A stretch of DNA of 64,000 bases, taken from an uncultured Collinsella sp. (GTDB lineage Bacteria; Actinomycetota; Coriobacteriia; Coriobacteriales; Coriobacteriaceae). Below are positions 16,671 through 25,521 of this stretch, piece by piece. The translations under genes were made by a program, and so were the position numbers. Location of the stretch: contig CABQJK010000003.1 in NCBI GenBank assembly GCA_902464495.1, positions 1 through 64,000 on the forward strand, read 5' to 3'. Positions within the stretch are counted from its first letter, which is position 1, and each line of letters starts with the position of its first letter. The notes below the pieces were generated by a model, which had not been told where the DNA came from, did no database searches, and worked only from the letters and a program-made list of their open reading frames with translations.

Positions 16671-18119
16671 TTACTCCAGGCCCTCGGCACCGTTGGACTT
16701 GATGATCTTCTGGTAGGCGTAGAAGCTGTCCTTGCGGCGGCGCTCGTAGGTGCCGGTGCCGTCGTCGTACTTATCGACGTGGATGAAGCCGTAGCGCTTG
16801 CGCATCTCGCCGGTGCCGGCGGACACCAGGTCGATGGGGCCCCACCAGGTGTAGGCGATCAGGTCGACGCCGTCGGCGATGGCCTCGCCCATGGCCTTGA
16901 TGTGGCTCTGCAGATAGGCGATGCGGTACGGATCGTGGATGGAGCCGTCCTCCTCGACCTCGTCGTAGGCGCCCATGCCGTTCTCGACCACCATCAGCGG
17001 AATCTCGTAGCGGGCGTAGATCTCGTTGAGGGCGATGCGCAGGCCCAGCGGGTCGATCTGCCAGCCCCAGTCGGTGGACTCCAGGTAGGGGTTCTTGCCG
17101 CCGAAGGTCATGTTGCCCTCGGTCATCTCGTGGTCCTTGTGGGTGCCCACGGTGCCGGACATGTAGTAGCTAAAGGTGTAGAAGTCGACCTTGCCGTCGG
17201 CGATATCCTGCAGGTCGCCGTCCTCCAGCACGAGCTCGATGTCGTTCTCGGCCCAGAAGCGCTTGGCGTAGAACGGGTACTTGCCGCGCACCTGCACGTC
17301 GGAGCAGTACCAGTTCATGCTGTTCATCTGCTGCTGCGTGGCAAAGACGTCGGCCGGATCGCAGGTAGCGGCATAGGACAGGATGAAGCAGTCCATGTTG
17401 CCCATCTTGAACTGCGGGTAGTGCTCGTGGGCGTAGCGCACGACGCGGCCGCTGGCCACGAACTGGTGATGCAGGGCCTGGAAGCGCTGCTGAGCGGTGG
17501 TCTTGATGGCGCTTGCCGGGCCCTCGAAGCCCTGGATCAGGCCGGTCTCCATCATGGCGCCCATGTCCATGGTGCCGCAGTTAATCTCGTTGAAGGTGAG
17601 CCAGAACTTAACCTTGTCCTGGTAGCGGTCAAAGACGGTCTGGCAGTACTTCTCGAAGAAGCCGATGAGCTCGCGGCTTGCCCAGCCGTTGTACTTCTCG
17701 ACCAGGTGATAGGGCATCTCGTAGTGTGAGAGGGTCACGAGCGGCTCGATGTTGTGAGCGCGCAGGCAGTCGAAAACGCGGTCGTAGAAGGCGAGGCCGG
17801 CCTCGTTGGGCTCGGCGTCGTCGCCGTTGGGGAAGATACGGCTCCAGGAGATGGACATGCGGAACATGTTGAAGCCCATCTCGGCGAACAGCGCGATGTC
17901 CTCCTCGTAGTGATGGTAGAAGTCGATGCCGTCATGGTTGGGATAGAAGCGGTTGGGGTCGATATCGATCGTGATCTGGCGCGGCTCCTTGTAGCTGCCG
18001 CCCAGGAAGTGGTCGTCGACGGAAGCGCCGCGGCCGTCCACGTTCCAAGCGCCCTCAAACTGGTTGGCGGCGGTGGCGCCACCCCAATAGAAACCCTCGG
18101 GGAACTTGATGTTTGCCAT
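16671..18119 (-). CDS. GH1 6-phospho-beta-glucosidase
   Basis: The 482-residue protein has the GH1 start FPEGFYWGGATAANQFEG, acid/base LTFNEIN and nucleophile VVENGMGAYDEV. A phosphate-binding style loop (VSAGTGEMRKRYGFIHVD) points to a 6-phospho-beta-glucosidase acting on PTS-imported beta-glucosides. AAAGGAG precedes the ATG at 18119. A 55-bp element about 80 bases upstream is shared with the other GH1 gene at 43696, and the two probably answer to one regulator. Confidence 0.93.
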   Translation of the reverse strand: MANIKFPEGFYWGGATAANQFEGAWNVDGRGASVDDHFLGGSYKEPRQITIDIDPNRFYPNHDGIDFYHHYEEDIALFAEMGFNMFRMSISWSRIFPNGDDAEPNEAGLAFYDRVFDCLRAHNIEPLVTLSHYEMPYHLVEKYNGWASRELIGFFEKYCQTVFDRYQDKVKFWLTFNEINCGTMDMGAMMETGLIQGFEGPASAIKTTAQQRFQALHHQFVASGRVVRYAHEHYPQFKMGNMDCFILSYAATCDPADVFATQQQMNSMNWYCSDVQVRGKYPFYAKRFWAENDIELVLEDGDLQDIADGKVDFYTFSYYMSGTVGTHKDHEMTEGNMTFGGKNPYLESTDWGWQIDPLGLRIALNEIYARYEIPLMVVENGMGAYDEVEEDGSIHDPYRIAYLQSHIKAMGEAIADGVDLIAYTWWGPIDLVSAGTGEMRKRYGFIHVDKYDDGTGTYERRRKDSFYAYQKIIKSNGAEGLE

Positions 18120-18198
18120 GAGCATCTCCTTTGCATCGTGGGTCGATAAGCCGAGTATCGCCCACGCACGCGACAGGCAGGGGCAGGGGTGCCAAACC

Positions 18199-18253
18199 CG
18201 ACACTTCTTTTCGCAGCGGCACCCCGCCGCCACCCCGCCCCTGACACTTCCTG
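18199..18253 (-). promoter_or_regulatory. Element shared upstream of both GH1 genes, copy 1
   Basis: On the minus strand two AAGTGTC direct repeats lie 43 bases apart, with GCGAAAAGAAGTGTCG at the gene-proximal-distal edge and a GC-rich centre. The same arrangement occurs at 45209-45264. It lies about 80 bases before the start codon. Confidence 0.6.
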
Positions 18254-18255
18254 AT

Positions 18256-18292
18256 ACCTGCCAAAAAGGGACAGGTTTATTTTGGTCGGTTT
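18256..18292. repeat. Hairpin repeat with CCTGTCCC loop core, D2
   Basis: ACCTGCCAAAA (18256-18266) nearly pairs with TTTTGGTCGGT, with the loop reading CCTGTCCC on the minus strand. It is an inverted copy of 21977-22015. The 3' end of the AraC gene runs into it, so it may act as its terminator. Confidence 0.7.
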
Positions 18293-19299
18293 CATCTGGG
18301 CAAACGCTGGCGATATGCCGCCGGCGTGCAGCCATAGCGCTCGGCAAACTTTTTGTAGAAGAAGCTCATGTTGGCGTAGCCGGCCTCGCGCGCCGCGGCT
18401 TCCGCAGTGGAGCCGGCGTCGAGCAGTGTTGTCGCGCGTGCCAGGCGGCTCTCCTGCACGAGCTGCATAAACGTGCGCCCCGTCTGCCGTTTGAGCAGCG
18501 CGCTTGCGTAGTTGGGACTCAGATGCAGGTGACGAGCTACATCCTCGAGCGTGCAATCGCAGGCATGGCGCTCGATGTAGCCCACGGCGGCCGCGACCTG
18601 CGCCGAAGGCAGTCTGGGCATGTCCGCCTGCAGCAGCGATGTCTCATAGCTTTGCATAAGTTCGACCAGCAGCAACTCAAACAGCCTCGACACGATCTGG
18701 GGACTCGCCGCCGTCGGCTCCAGAAGCTCGCACAGCATCTCCTGCATGTATCGGTGCACGCGGCGGCTGTTGCCCGTGCGGAAATGCACATGACCGCGGT
18801 GGTCGGTTTCGTCATTGAGGGCATTAATGAGGAACTGCGAGACAGTGCTTGACGGCGAGAGGCTCTGCTCTAGGCTGCGGTGCAACATCGGCCGCGAGAT
18901 GACGATGCTCAGCATAATGTCATGCTCGCCGAGCTCACCTACGGCATGTGGACAGGCGGCGTCGAGCAAGAGCACCTCATTTTGGGCAAGCGTAAGCTGT
19001 TCGCCGTTGACGGTCTGCGGCGCATGCCCACGATAGACATAGCTGATTTCGACATAATCGTGCACATGCTCCGGTACAGGGTTGAAGCGCGAGTTGCGCA
19101 CGATTGATAGGCCCTCGGGCATGCCTTCTTGGTGCAAGGCTCGCGTCGGGTCACCGATTTTATGGATATGTTTTTCACCGATATTCTGCTGATAGCCCAA
19201 GCTGAACGCATCATTCCAGTCATAGCGGGCGCCCGCGTGGTAAGCACGCTCGCTGTCGGTCAGCTCGAGCAGAAGGCTGTCTAAATGCGTAAGATCCAT
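18292..19299 (-). CDS. AraC-family transcriptional regulator
   Basis: The 335-residue protein has an N-terminal cupin-like sensor region (FNPVPEHVHDYVEISYVYRG, about residues 70-110) and a C-terminal double HTH (CTLEDVARHLHLSPNYASALLKRQTGRTF and YANMSFFYKKFAERYGCTPAAYR). It is divergent from the large glycoside hydrolase at 19416 and upstream of the GH1 gene on its own strand, so it probably senses a sugar and activates one or both. No clear Shine-Dalgarno is seen in front of the ATG. Confidence 0.9.
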   Translation of the reverse strand: MDLTHLDSLLLELTDSERAYHAGARYDWNDAFSLGYQQNIGEKHIHKIGDPTRALHQEGMPEGLSIVRNSRFNPVPEHVHDYVEISYVYRGHAPQTVNGEQLTLAQNEVLLLDAACPHAVGELGEHDIMLSIVISRPMLHRSLEQSLSPSSTVSQFLINALNDETDHRGHVHFRTGNSRRVHRYMQEMLCELLEPTAASPQIVSRLFELLLVELMQSYETSLLQADMPRLPSAQVAAAVGYIERHACDCTLEDVARHLHLSPNYASALLKRQTGRTFMQLVQESRLARATTLLDAGSTAEAAAREAGYANMSFFYKKFAERYGCTPAAYRQRLPR

Positions 19300-19415
19300 G
19301 GCATCACAATCGTTGATTCGGTCATATTCTGCTGTGGTTTTGATATTAGCAGGACGGCGCGCTCGGCGTACTCTGACTTCAATCGATTTAAAAGGTTGGT
19401 TTTAGAGGAGTGGAT

Positions 19416-21992
19416 ATGGCGGCATACGACAACCATGTGCTTCCGTTCTTGTGGCTCAAGGGCGAGGCGCACGAGACGATTACCGAATACTTGGAGCAGA
19501 TCGCCGGTGCGGACATCCGCGAGGTCTGCCTCGAATCGCGCACGCATCCCGAGTTTTGTCGCAACGGCTGGTGGGCTGACCTGCGTTTTATCATCGGCGA
19601 GTGCAAGCGCTTGGGGTTGAAGATCTGGCTGCTCGACGACGCCCATTTCCCCACGGGCTATGCCAACGGCGCGCTTGCGGGCGAGAACGTCGACCCCGCG
19701 CTTAAGAAGACCGTGCTCAAACATCGCACGGTTACGGTCGTTGGTCCCCAGCCGTCCACGGTCATTAAGCTCGGCAATCTTATGGATCCCACGGAGCGCT
19801 TTGTGGGCGCGGCGACTTTCGACGCCGCCGGCGCACCGCTCAATCTTGAGATCACTCTTGAGCAGACCGACGGCACCCCCGCCCGCCTGCGTTTTGACGC
19901 CTCCGACGGCATCGCCACCGTCGAGCTCTACGTCACCAGCCAAAAAACTGGCTTTCGCGATGAGTACATCAACATGGTCGACGCCGCCTCGTGCCGCATG
20001 CTCATCGACGCCGTCTACGAGCCCACGTTTGCGCATCTGGGCGACGAGTTCGGCCGCACCATCCTGGGCTTCTTTACCGATGAGCCCGGATTTATGAACG
20101 AGAAGGGCACGGCTCTCGACGATGCTTCTACCAGCAGCCTTATCGGACGCGGCGACATGGCACTGCCCTGGTCGGACGAGCTTGCCAGCCGCCTGCGCAA
20201 TGCACTTGGCGAGGACTGGCTCACCAAGCTACACGGCCTTTGGACACGCGAGGCAGATGGCGCCCGAGTCCGTCACACCTACATGGACATTGCCACGCAA
20301 CTCTACCGTGCATGCTTTGACGAGCAGATTGGCGACTGGTGCCGCGAGCACGGCGTCATGCATATCGGACATGTGATTGAGGACAAGAGTTGCCACACGC
20401 GCCTGGGCCAGGGCGCCGGACACTACTTCCGCGCGGTCGCCGGGCAGGATATGGCGGGCATCGACGTTGTCATCAACCAGCTCGCCCCCGGCATCGACCA
20501 CGAGCGCTACAGCTACTTCCGCGGCGCGTGGAACATGGAGTTCTTTACCTACGCGCTTGCCAAGCTGGGCTCTTCGGCCGCGCGTCTCGACCCAAAAAAG
20601 CAGGGGCGCTGCATGGCCGAGGTCTTTGGCGCCTTCGGCTGGCACGAGGGCCTGCGCGAGATGAAATGGATCGCCGACCACATGCTCGTCCGCGGTATTA
20701 ACTGGTTTACGCCGCACGCATTTAGCATGGCGCCCTTCCCCGATTGGGACTGTCCGCCGCACTTTTACGCACACGGAAACAATCCGCAATGGCCGCACTT
20801 TGGCCAGCTCATGAGCTATATGAACCGTACGGCAACGCTGCTTTCGGGAGGCAGCGCCGCGCGTCCCGTCGCCATCCTGTACCACGCCGATGCCGAGTGG
20901 GCCGGCAGCGCCATGCCTATCGAGCGCGTGGCTGCCGAGCTCACGCGCGCGCAGATCGACTTTGATTTTGTGCCCGCCGAGGCTTTTGAGGATGAGGACC
21001 GTTACGAGGTTTCGATTGCCGATGGGACGTTTGCCGTTAACGGCTGCCGTTATCAGGCGTTTGTTCTGCCCGGGGCTTCGTTTATTGGCGCCCCGACGGC
21101 GCATGCCGTGGGTCGCATGATGGCCGCGGGCGTAATGGTGCTTGCCGTCGACGAGGTGCCCGGTGCGCTCTATGACGCGGATGGCGCGGCCGAGCTGGAC
21201 GGGCTTACGGCGACGCCGCTTGCCGGCGTGGCGGACGTGCTGGCAGCCGCGGGACTGCAGACCGTTGTGACCGATACGCCCCAGCCCTGGTTGCGCGCAC
21301 TGCGCTACGAGCGCGCCGGGGAGACCTATGTGATGCTAGTCAACGAGCATCCGCGTGAGAGCATTCGCTGCACGGTTGCACTTGCTCGAGGCGAGCGCCT
21401 GCGCGGCACGCGTCTCGACCTGCTGAACGGTACTGATCCTGTTGCGTTTGACAGTGCGCTGGAGCTGGAGCCCTTCGAGAGCTGCGTTGTCGTTCTGGGG
21501 ACAAACGGCGAAGTCGAATCCAATAGCTGCGCGGACACGAGCGCGGGCGCGGATAGTGCGCTCATCCTCGATATCGACGGTCCCTGGACCGTCGTCCTCT
21601 CCCCCGCCGGAGGCGACGGGGCCTTTGGCGAGCCGCAAAAGCTCGAGCACCTGTGCGACCTCACGGCCGAGCAGTTCGCCGGCACCTGCGGCACATACCG
21701 CTACCGCACGTCGTTCGAGCTGGCGGACAACCTTGCCGACGCCACGATTGACCTGGGAGATGTCTACGAAACTGCAACGCTCACGCTCGACGGGCACTCG
21801 CTCGGCACGCGCATCTGCCCGCCCTATCGCTTTGCGACGTGCGCGCTTGCCGCCGGCACGCACGAACTCACCATCGACGCCATCAACACACTCGACCATA
21901 CGATTCCCGACATTTTCGCCCTCACCGAGCCCATCGCCCCCAGCGGCGTCCTTGGCCCCGTTACCCTTCGCGGACAAAACCTGCCAAAATAA
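19416..21992 (+). CDS. Large glycoside hydrolase (GH106/GH2-like architecture)
   Basis: The 858-residue protein lacks a signal peptide and should be cytoplasmic. The first about 480 residues look like a TIM-barrel glycosidase (EVCLESRTHPEF, LDDAHFPTGYANG, FFTDEPGF, HIGHVIEDKSCHTRLGQG). They are followed by a Rossmann-like domain and a C-terminal jelly roll (GTYRYRTSFEL, IDLGDVYETATLTLDG) such as in GH2 and GH106 enzymes. An alpha-L-rhamnosidase-like activity is possible but not certain. GAGGAG precedes the ATG at 19416. It is divergent from AraC and followed by RpiR, both likely regulators. Confidence 0.82.
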   Translation: MAAYDNHVLPFLWLKGEAHETITEYLEQIAGADIREVCLESRTHPEFCRNGWWADLRFIIGECKRLGLKIWLLDDAHFPTGYANGALAGENVDPALKKTVLKHRTVTVVGPQPSTVIKLGNLMDPTERFVGAATFDAAGAPLNLEITLEQTDGTPARLRFDASDGIATVELYVTSQKTGFRDEYINMVDAASCRMLIDAVYEPTFAHLGDEFGRTILGFFTDEPGFMNEKGTALDDASTSSLIGRGDMALPWSDELASRLRNALGEDWLTKLHGLWTREADGARVRHTYMDIATQLYRACFDEQIGDWCREHGVMHIGHVIEDKSCHTRLGQGAGHYFRAVAGQDMAGIDVVINQLAPGIDHERYSYFRGAWNMEFFTYALAKLGSSAARLDPKKQGRCMAEVFGAFGWHEGLREMKWIADHMLVRGINWFTPHAFSMAPFPDWDCPPHFYAHGNNPQWPHFGQLMSYMNRTATLLSGGSAARPVAILYHADAEWAGSAMPIERVAAELTRAQIDFDFVPAEAFEDEDRYEVSIADGTFAVNGCRYQAFVLPGASFIGAPTAHAVGRMMAAGVMVLAVDEVPGALYDADGAAELDGLTATPLAGVADVLAAAGLQTVVTDTPQPWLRALRYERAGETYVMLVNEHPRESIRCTVALARGERLRGTRLDLLNGTDPVAFDSALELEPFESCVVVLGTNGEVESNSCADTSAGADSALILDIDGPWTVVLSPAGGDGAFGEPQKLEHLCDLTAEQFAGTCGTYRYRTSFELADNLADATIDLGDVYETATLTLDGHSLGTRICPPYRFATCALAAGTHELTIDAINTLDHTIPDIFALTEPIAPSGVLGPVTLRGQNLPK

Positions 21993-22015
21993 ACCTGTCC
22001 CTTTTTGGCAGGTTT
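21977..22015. repeat. Hairpin repeat with CCTGTCCC loop core, D1
   Basis: AAACCTGCCAAAA (21977-21989) pairs with TTTTGGCAGGTTT around a loop containing AAACCTGTCCC. The stop codon of the hydrolase lies inside the left arm. It is the inverted mate of 18256-18292, so the two copies bracket the AraC/hydrolase pair. Confidence 0.8.
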
Positions 22016-22034
22016 GGCGAGTGCGGGAGTTCGA

Positions 22035-22889
22035 ATGGATATCAAACGCAAGATTACCGAGGCGCAGGGCCTAACCCCTACCGAGCAGCAGCTCGGCATC
22101 TCGGCCCTTGCCATGGGCGAGGAAATCCGTGGACTGTCCATTAAGGAGTTTGCTGCCCGCACCAACGTTTCGGTCGCGAGCGTGCACCGCTTTTGCAAAA
22201 AGCTCGGCCTCGAGGGCTTTAAGGACCTCAAGGTCGAGCTCATCCGCCTGGCGACCGAGGCGGGCAACCGCCGCGACGTGGATATCAACTTTCCCTTCGA
22301 TGCCACATCCACGCCTGCACAGGTTATGGAACGCATGGAAGGGCTCTACCAGACCACGCTGGCCGAGACACAGGAGATGCTCGACCCCATGCAGCTCGAC
22401 CACGCCGCCAAACTGATCGTGAAGGCACGGCAGGTCGACATCTACACCGGCTCGCACAACCTCTATCCAGCGGGGATGTTCCGCGACCGCCTGCTTTCGG
22501 CCGGCAAAAGCGCCACGTGCTACGGCAGCATCGAGGCCCAGGTGCGCACGGCGCTCGCCTCGGATTCCGGCCATGTGGCCATCGTCATCTCCTACAGCGG
22601 CCTTGCACCCAACCTCAAGGAAATCTTGCCGATCCTCAGCAGCCGGCATGTTCCCGTCATTGTCATCGGCACGCCCTATTGCGCGCGCATCCACCCCGGC
22701 TTTGCCGCTTACCTCACGGTGAGCGACCACGAAAGCATGACGCACCGTATCACGCAGTTCGCCAGCCACATCGCCGTGCAATACGTGCTCGATTCGCTCT
22801 ACAGCAGCTACTTCGCCAAAGACTACGCCCGCTGCGCCGAGTTCCTAGAGCGCTCATTCCCCTACACCCGTCTCCCGGGCCTCAAATAA
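22035..22889 (+). CDS. RpiR-family (HTH + SIS) regulator
   Basis: The 284-residue protein has an N-terminal HTH_6 (IKEFAARTNVSVASVHRFCKKLGLEGFKDLK, about residues 40-75) and a C-terminal SIS domain (VDIYTGSHNLYPA, VAIVISYSGLAPNLKEILP) that binds phosphosugars. It follows the hydrolase by 42 bases and may control it with sugar-phosphate as signal. GGGAG precedes the ATG at 22035. Confidence 0.92.
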   Translation: MDIKRKITEAQGLTPTEQQLGISALAMGEEIRGLSIKEFAARTNVSVASVHRFCKKLGLEGFKDLKVELIRLATEAGNRRDVDINFPFDATSTPAQVMERMEGLYQTTLAETQEMLDPMQLDHAAKLIVKARQVDIYTGSHNLYPAGMFRDRLLSAGKSATCYGSIEAQVRTALASDSGHVAIVISYSGLAPNLKEILPILSSRHVPVIVIGTPYCARIHPGFAAYLTVSDHESMTHRITQFASHIAVQYVLDSLYSSYFAKDYARCAEFLERSFPYTRLPGLK

Positions 22890-22927
22890 CAATCCGGCCC
22901 CACCGCGCCTCCGAGCGCCCCCCTAAA

Positions 22928-22990
22928 TTGCGGTGGAATAGTTCCTGTTTAGGCCCTAGACCAGCACTTTCAGGAACTATTCCACCGCAA
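22928..22990. repeat. Palindrome family A, copy 1
   Basis: Perfect 20-bp arms TTGCGGTGGAATAGTTCCTG (22928-22947) and its complement (22971-22990) enclose a 23-bp loop. It lies between the convergent RpiR and XRE genes. Confidence 0.9.
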
Positions 22991-23027
22991 CTCGTTGGTG
23001 CGGGGGCATCGGGCGGACAGCGGGCTT

Positions 23028-23648
23028 TTACTTGCGAGGCGTCGGCAAAACAAAGAGTCCGTGCTGGTTGCAGTAAAGATACATTCTGCCGCGCCCTGTG
23101 ATATGAAATCGCGGCTGCACCAATTGCTCGGGATAGAGCTTTTTGAGGCAGATGCCGTCCATGGTCGTATAGGCTACAAAGCTAATGTAGTGGTCCTTGG
23201 TCATGGGATGATCGAGCGTGACATACCAATCGTCCTCGACGCGCTCGATGGAAAAGGCATGGTCCGCATCCGGCTCTTCGGCCTCCTGGGGAAACATCGT
23301 TGAACCGCAGCAGCTAAAGCTGCCTTCCCCGAGCGCATGTACCACGTTTCCGCAGATAGGACAAACATAAAACACGCCTTTGAGCATGTTGCCCGCGCGA
23401 TTGGCATTAGCCCGAATGTCACCAGCCAAAAGCTCGGCCACGCTTATACCGAGCCTCTGGGCCAAAGGCTCAACGAGGGAAATGTCGGGGAGACCACGGC
23501 CGGACTCCCACTTACTGACAGCTTTATCGGTCACGCCAAGGCTTTCCGCCAAGGCGCGCTGAGTGAGGCCGCGCTCTTCACGCAGCCGCTTGATGGCAGA
23601 CGCGGCCAAAAAAGTTTGGGGGACATTGCTTTGCGGTGTCTGGTTCAT
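23028..23648 (-). CDS. XRE-family regulator with zinc-ribbon / desulfoferrodoxin-like C-terminus
   Basis: The 206-residue reading has an HTH_3 domain (IKRLREERGLTQRALAESLGVTDKAVSKWE) followed by CPICGNVVHALGEGSFSCCG, a four-cysteine site. It ends in a beta-rich part with YVTLDHPMTKDHYISFVAY, which resembles the desulforedoxin/superoxide-reductase fold. XRE proteins of this fused type are common in Clostridia and Coriobacteriia and may sense metal or redox state. The start is uncertain: ATG at 23648 is better placed than the one at 23705, but neither has a strong ribosome site. Confidence 0.85.
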   Translation of the reverse strand: MNQTPQSNVPQTFLAASAIKRLREERGLTQRALAESLGVTDKAVSKWESGRGLPDISLVEPLAQRLGISVAELLAGDIRANANRAGNMLKGVFYVCPICGNVVHALGEGSFSCCGSTMFPQEAEEPDADHAFSIERVEDDWYVTLDHPMTKDHYISFVAYTTMDGICLKKLYPEQLVQPRFHITGRGRMYLYCNQHGLFVLPTPRK

Positions 23649-23753
23649 GAGATGTCCAATCAGATTGAAGAAATGGAGCGAACCGGTTCGACAGTCAGTA
23701 TCCATTTGAAGGCCAGGCTCGACAACCTACGCTGCGTAGACATGCACCGACCG

Positions 23754-23850
23754 AACGAGCGTGGATTTTTGGACATTCAAATCACGAGCGTGGATAATCT
23801 CCCACTTTGAGCCCACACATAGGCCAAAAACGGGAGATTATCCACGCTCG
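23754..23850. repeat. Palindrome family B, copy 1
   Basis: Perfect 19-bp arms CGAGCGTGGATAATCTCCC (23785-23803) and complement (23832-23850), preceded by a partial direct copy (ACGAGCGTGGATTTTTGGAC) that is also present before copy 3. It marks the left side of the Fic gene segment. Confidence 0.88.
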
Positions 23851-23924
23851 TTTTGGACGGCACGTTTTTCCGGCGCCCCTGTAGCTCCTGTAAGCACGAC
23901 TTCTCGTCATTAGATTACTCATAC

Positions 23925-23993
23925 CAATTCTAATAACTATTTACGCCTTAAACTCGTTATTAGAATTGATATGATAAGCCTAATAACGAGTTT
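23925..23993. promoter_or_regulatory. Overlapping palindromic operators before the Fic gene
   Basis: Two inverted repeats share one half-site: CAATTCTAATAAC (23925-23937) with GTTATTAGAATTG (23956-23968), and AAACTCGTTATTAG (23950-23963) with CTAATAACGAGTTT (23980-23993). A TATGAT -10-like box is at 23970-23975. The three CTAATAAC half-sites suggest cooperative autoregulation, probably by the C-terminal winged helix of the Fic protein. Confidence 0.72.
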
Positions 23994-24019
23994 CCGGCAC
24001 TAAAGATATGGAGGGCGCG

Positions 24020-25192
24020 ATGCAAATTGAGGAGAACGGGCAGGGGACGCTCCGCAATAATCTATCGGGAAAACTGGCGTACTATTCGTTTTTGCCGACG
24101 CCCTTGCAATCATTGAGACAGCTGAACCTCACCGAGAAAACCTATCGCACGCTTTCCGCATGCTCGCGAAAACTCGGAGAGCTCGAAGGCATGCTTTACT
24201 TTGTTCCCAATGCCGACATGTATCTGACAATGTACGTTCGCAAAGAAGCCCTCCTCTCTTCGCAAATTGAAGGAACCCAGTGCACGTTTGACGACCTGCT
24301 TAGTCCATCACAACCCCAACTCCATCATAAAGATGTCGCAGATGTCGTGAATTACGTTCGCGCCGTCGACCGAGGCGTAGAGCTGCTCAAAGACATGCCC
24401 TTGTGCACGAGACTTCTTAGGCAAGTTCATGCGGTCCTGCTGGACGGAGTGCGCGGAACGGAGAAAAATCCTGGCGAGCTTCGCTCCTCCCAAAACTGGA
24501 TTGGCCCCTCAGGTTGCACCATTGCAAACGCATCGTTCGTCCCCCCAAATGTCGAAGATTTGAGCGATACGCTCCAGGATCTCGAACGGTTTATCAATGA
24601 GCCTCAAGTCGAAATGGACCCGATCGTGCGGGCGGCACTCGTCCATTACCAATTTGAAACTGCCCATCCATTTCTTGACGGAAACGGGCGCTTAGGCAGG
24701 CTTCTCATTACACTTATGCTCATCAATGATGGTGTTCTTCATTCCTGCTTGTTCTATCCATCGTTCCAGTTCAAGAAAAATCGAAGCGAGTACTACCGAC
24801 AACTCACATCCGTAAGAGAACGAGGCACTTTCGAGGAATGGATAGAATTTTTCTGCGCCAGTCTTCTCGAGAGTGCGAAGGACTCGGTAGGGTCTTTAAA
24901 AAGTCTTGTTGACCTCCACAACCGTTCGACGTCAGTCATTACCGAAAAACTTGGAAAAGCTGTCGCAAATGGGCAAAGACTGCTGAGCCTTCTTGAAGAG
25001 CATCCTATCGTCGACACCGCATTCATCGCGGCCCAACTCGATATCGGTAGGAGTACCGCAAGTTCACTCGTCAAATCATTTGAAGAATTGAACATCCTTT
25101 GTCCGCTCGATGAATCAAAACAGAGATATCGACAGTACGGATATGAAGAGTATCTTTCGATTCTTAGGGAAGACGCTGATCCGATTAGGTAG
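24020..25192 (+). CDS. Fic-family protein (AMPylase-type) with winged-helix C-terminus
   Basis: The 390-residue protein has a Fic_N region containing SSQIEGT, matching the [ST]xxxE[GN] auto-inhibitory helix. The catalytic Fic loop HPFLDGNGRLGR is at about residue 220, and a C-terminal winged helix (about residues 325-385, FIAAQLDIGRSTASSLVKSF) follows. Fic enzymes transfer AMP or related groups to target proteins. The DNA is clearly AT-richer than its neighbours and is bounded by palindrome B copies, suggesting transfer. The ATG at 24020 with GGAGG is preferred over the one at 24008. Confidence 0.92.
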   Translation: MQIEENGQGTLRNNLSGKLAYYSFLPTPLQSLRQLNLTEKTYRTLSACSRKLGELEGMLYFVPNADMYLTMYVRKEALLSSQIEGTQCTFDDLLSPSQPQLHHKDVADVVNYVRAVDRGVELLKDMPLCTRLLRQVHAVLLDGVRGTEKNPGELRSSQNWIGPSGCTIANASFVPPNVEDLSDTLQDLERFINEPQVEMDPIVRAALVHYQFETAHPFLDGNGRLGRLLITLMLINDGVLHSCLFYPSFQFKKNRSEYYRQLTSVRERGTFEEWIEFFCASLLESAKDSVGSLKSLVDLHNRSTSVITEKLGKAVANGQRLLSLLEEHPIVDTAFIAAQLDIGRSTASSLVKSFEELNILCPLDESKQRYRQYGYEEYLSILREDADPIR

Positions 25193-25217
25193 CATCGCAG
25201 CCCGGGCAAATTATAAC

Positions 25218-25281
25218 GAGCGTAGACGATCTCCCGCTTTGAGTCCACACACAGGACAAAACCGGGAGATTATCCACGCTC
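25218..25281. repeat. Palindrome family B, copy 2
   Basis: Arms GAGCGTAGACGATCTCCC (25218-25235) and GGGAGATTATCCACGCTC (25264-25281) match at 16 of 18 positions. It lies just after the Fic stop and mirrors copy 1 on the other side. Confidence 0.85.
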
Positions 25282-25288
25282 ATTTCCG

Positions 25289-25348
25289 AGTAGTCGTTGG
25301 GGACGTTCTTAAACGACCAGTCAAACAAGAACGTCCCCAATGACTACT
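25289..25348. repeat. Palindrome family G, copy 1
   Basis: 22-bp arms around GTAGTCGTTGGGGACGTTC (25289-25310) and AAGAACGTCCCCAATGACTA (25327-25348), one mismatch, 16-bp loop. Its right arm is also the distal end of structured element copy 2. Confidence 0.85.
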
Positions 25349-25521
25349 CTGGCAACGCCGATGTTTTGGTAGCGACAGCGAAAACCCGCCAGAGCGAGCA
25401 AGGTGCCTTGAAACGAGGCGGCATTGACCTTCTGGTCATGCCGCCGAAGTTGAAAGGCAGATTGCCGCTCTGGCGGGCTTGCAGCGTCAAGCCGTTACGC
25501 GGTTTGGTAAAACCGCGTAAC
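25335..25521 (-). ncRNA. Structured 3' element, copy 2
   Basis: It abuts the pyrE stop. The terminal hairpin GTTACGCGGTTT (25494-25505) pairs with AAACCGCGTAAC (25510-25521). The long stem is 25383-25401 with 25462-25478, and the inner hairpin keeps the GACC-TTCT-GGTC tip of copy 1. Stem sequences differ from copy 1 but remain paired. Whether it acts as RNA or is a mobile palindrome is unknown. Confidence 0.7.
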
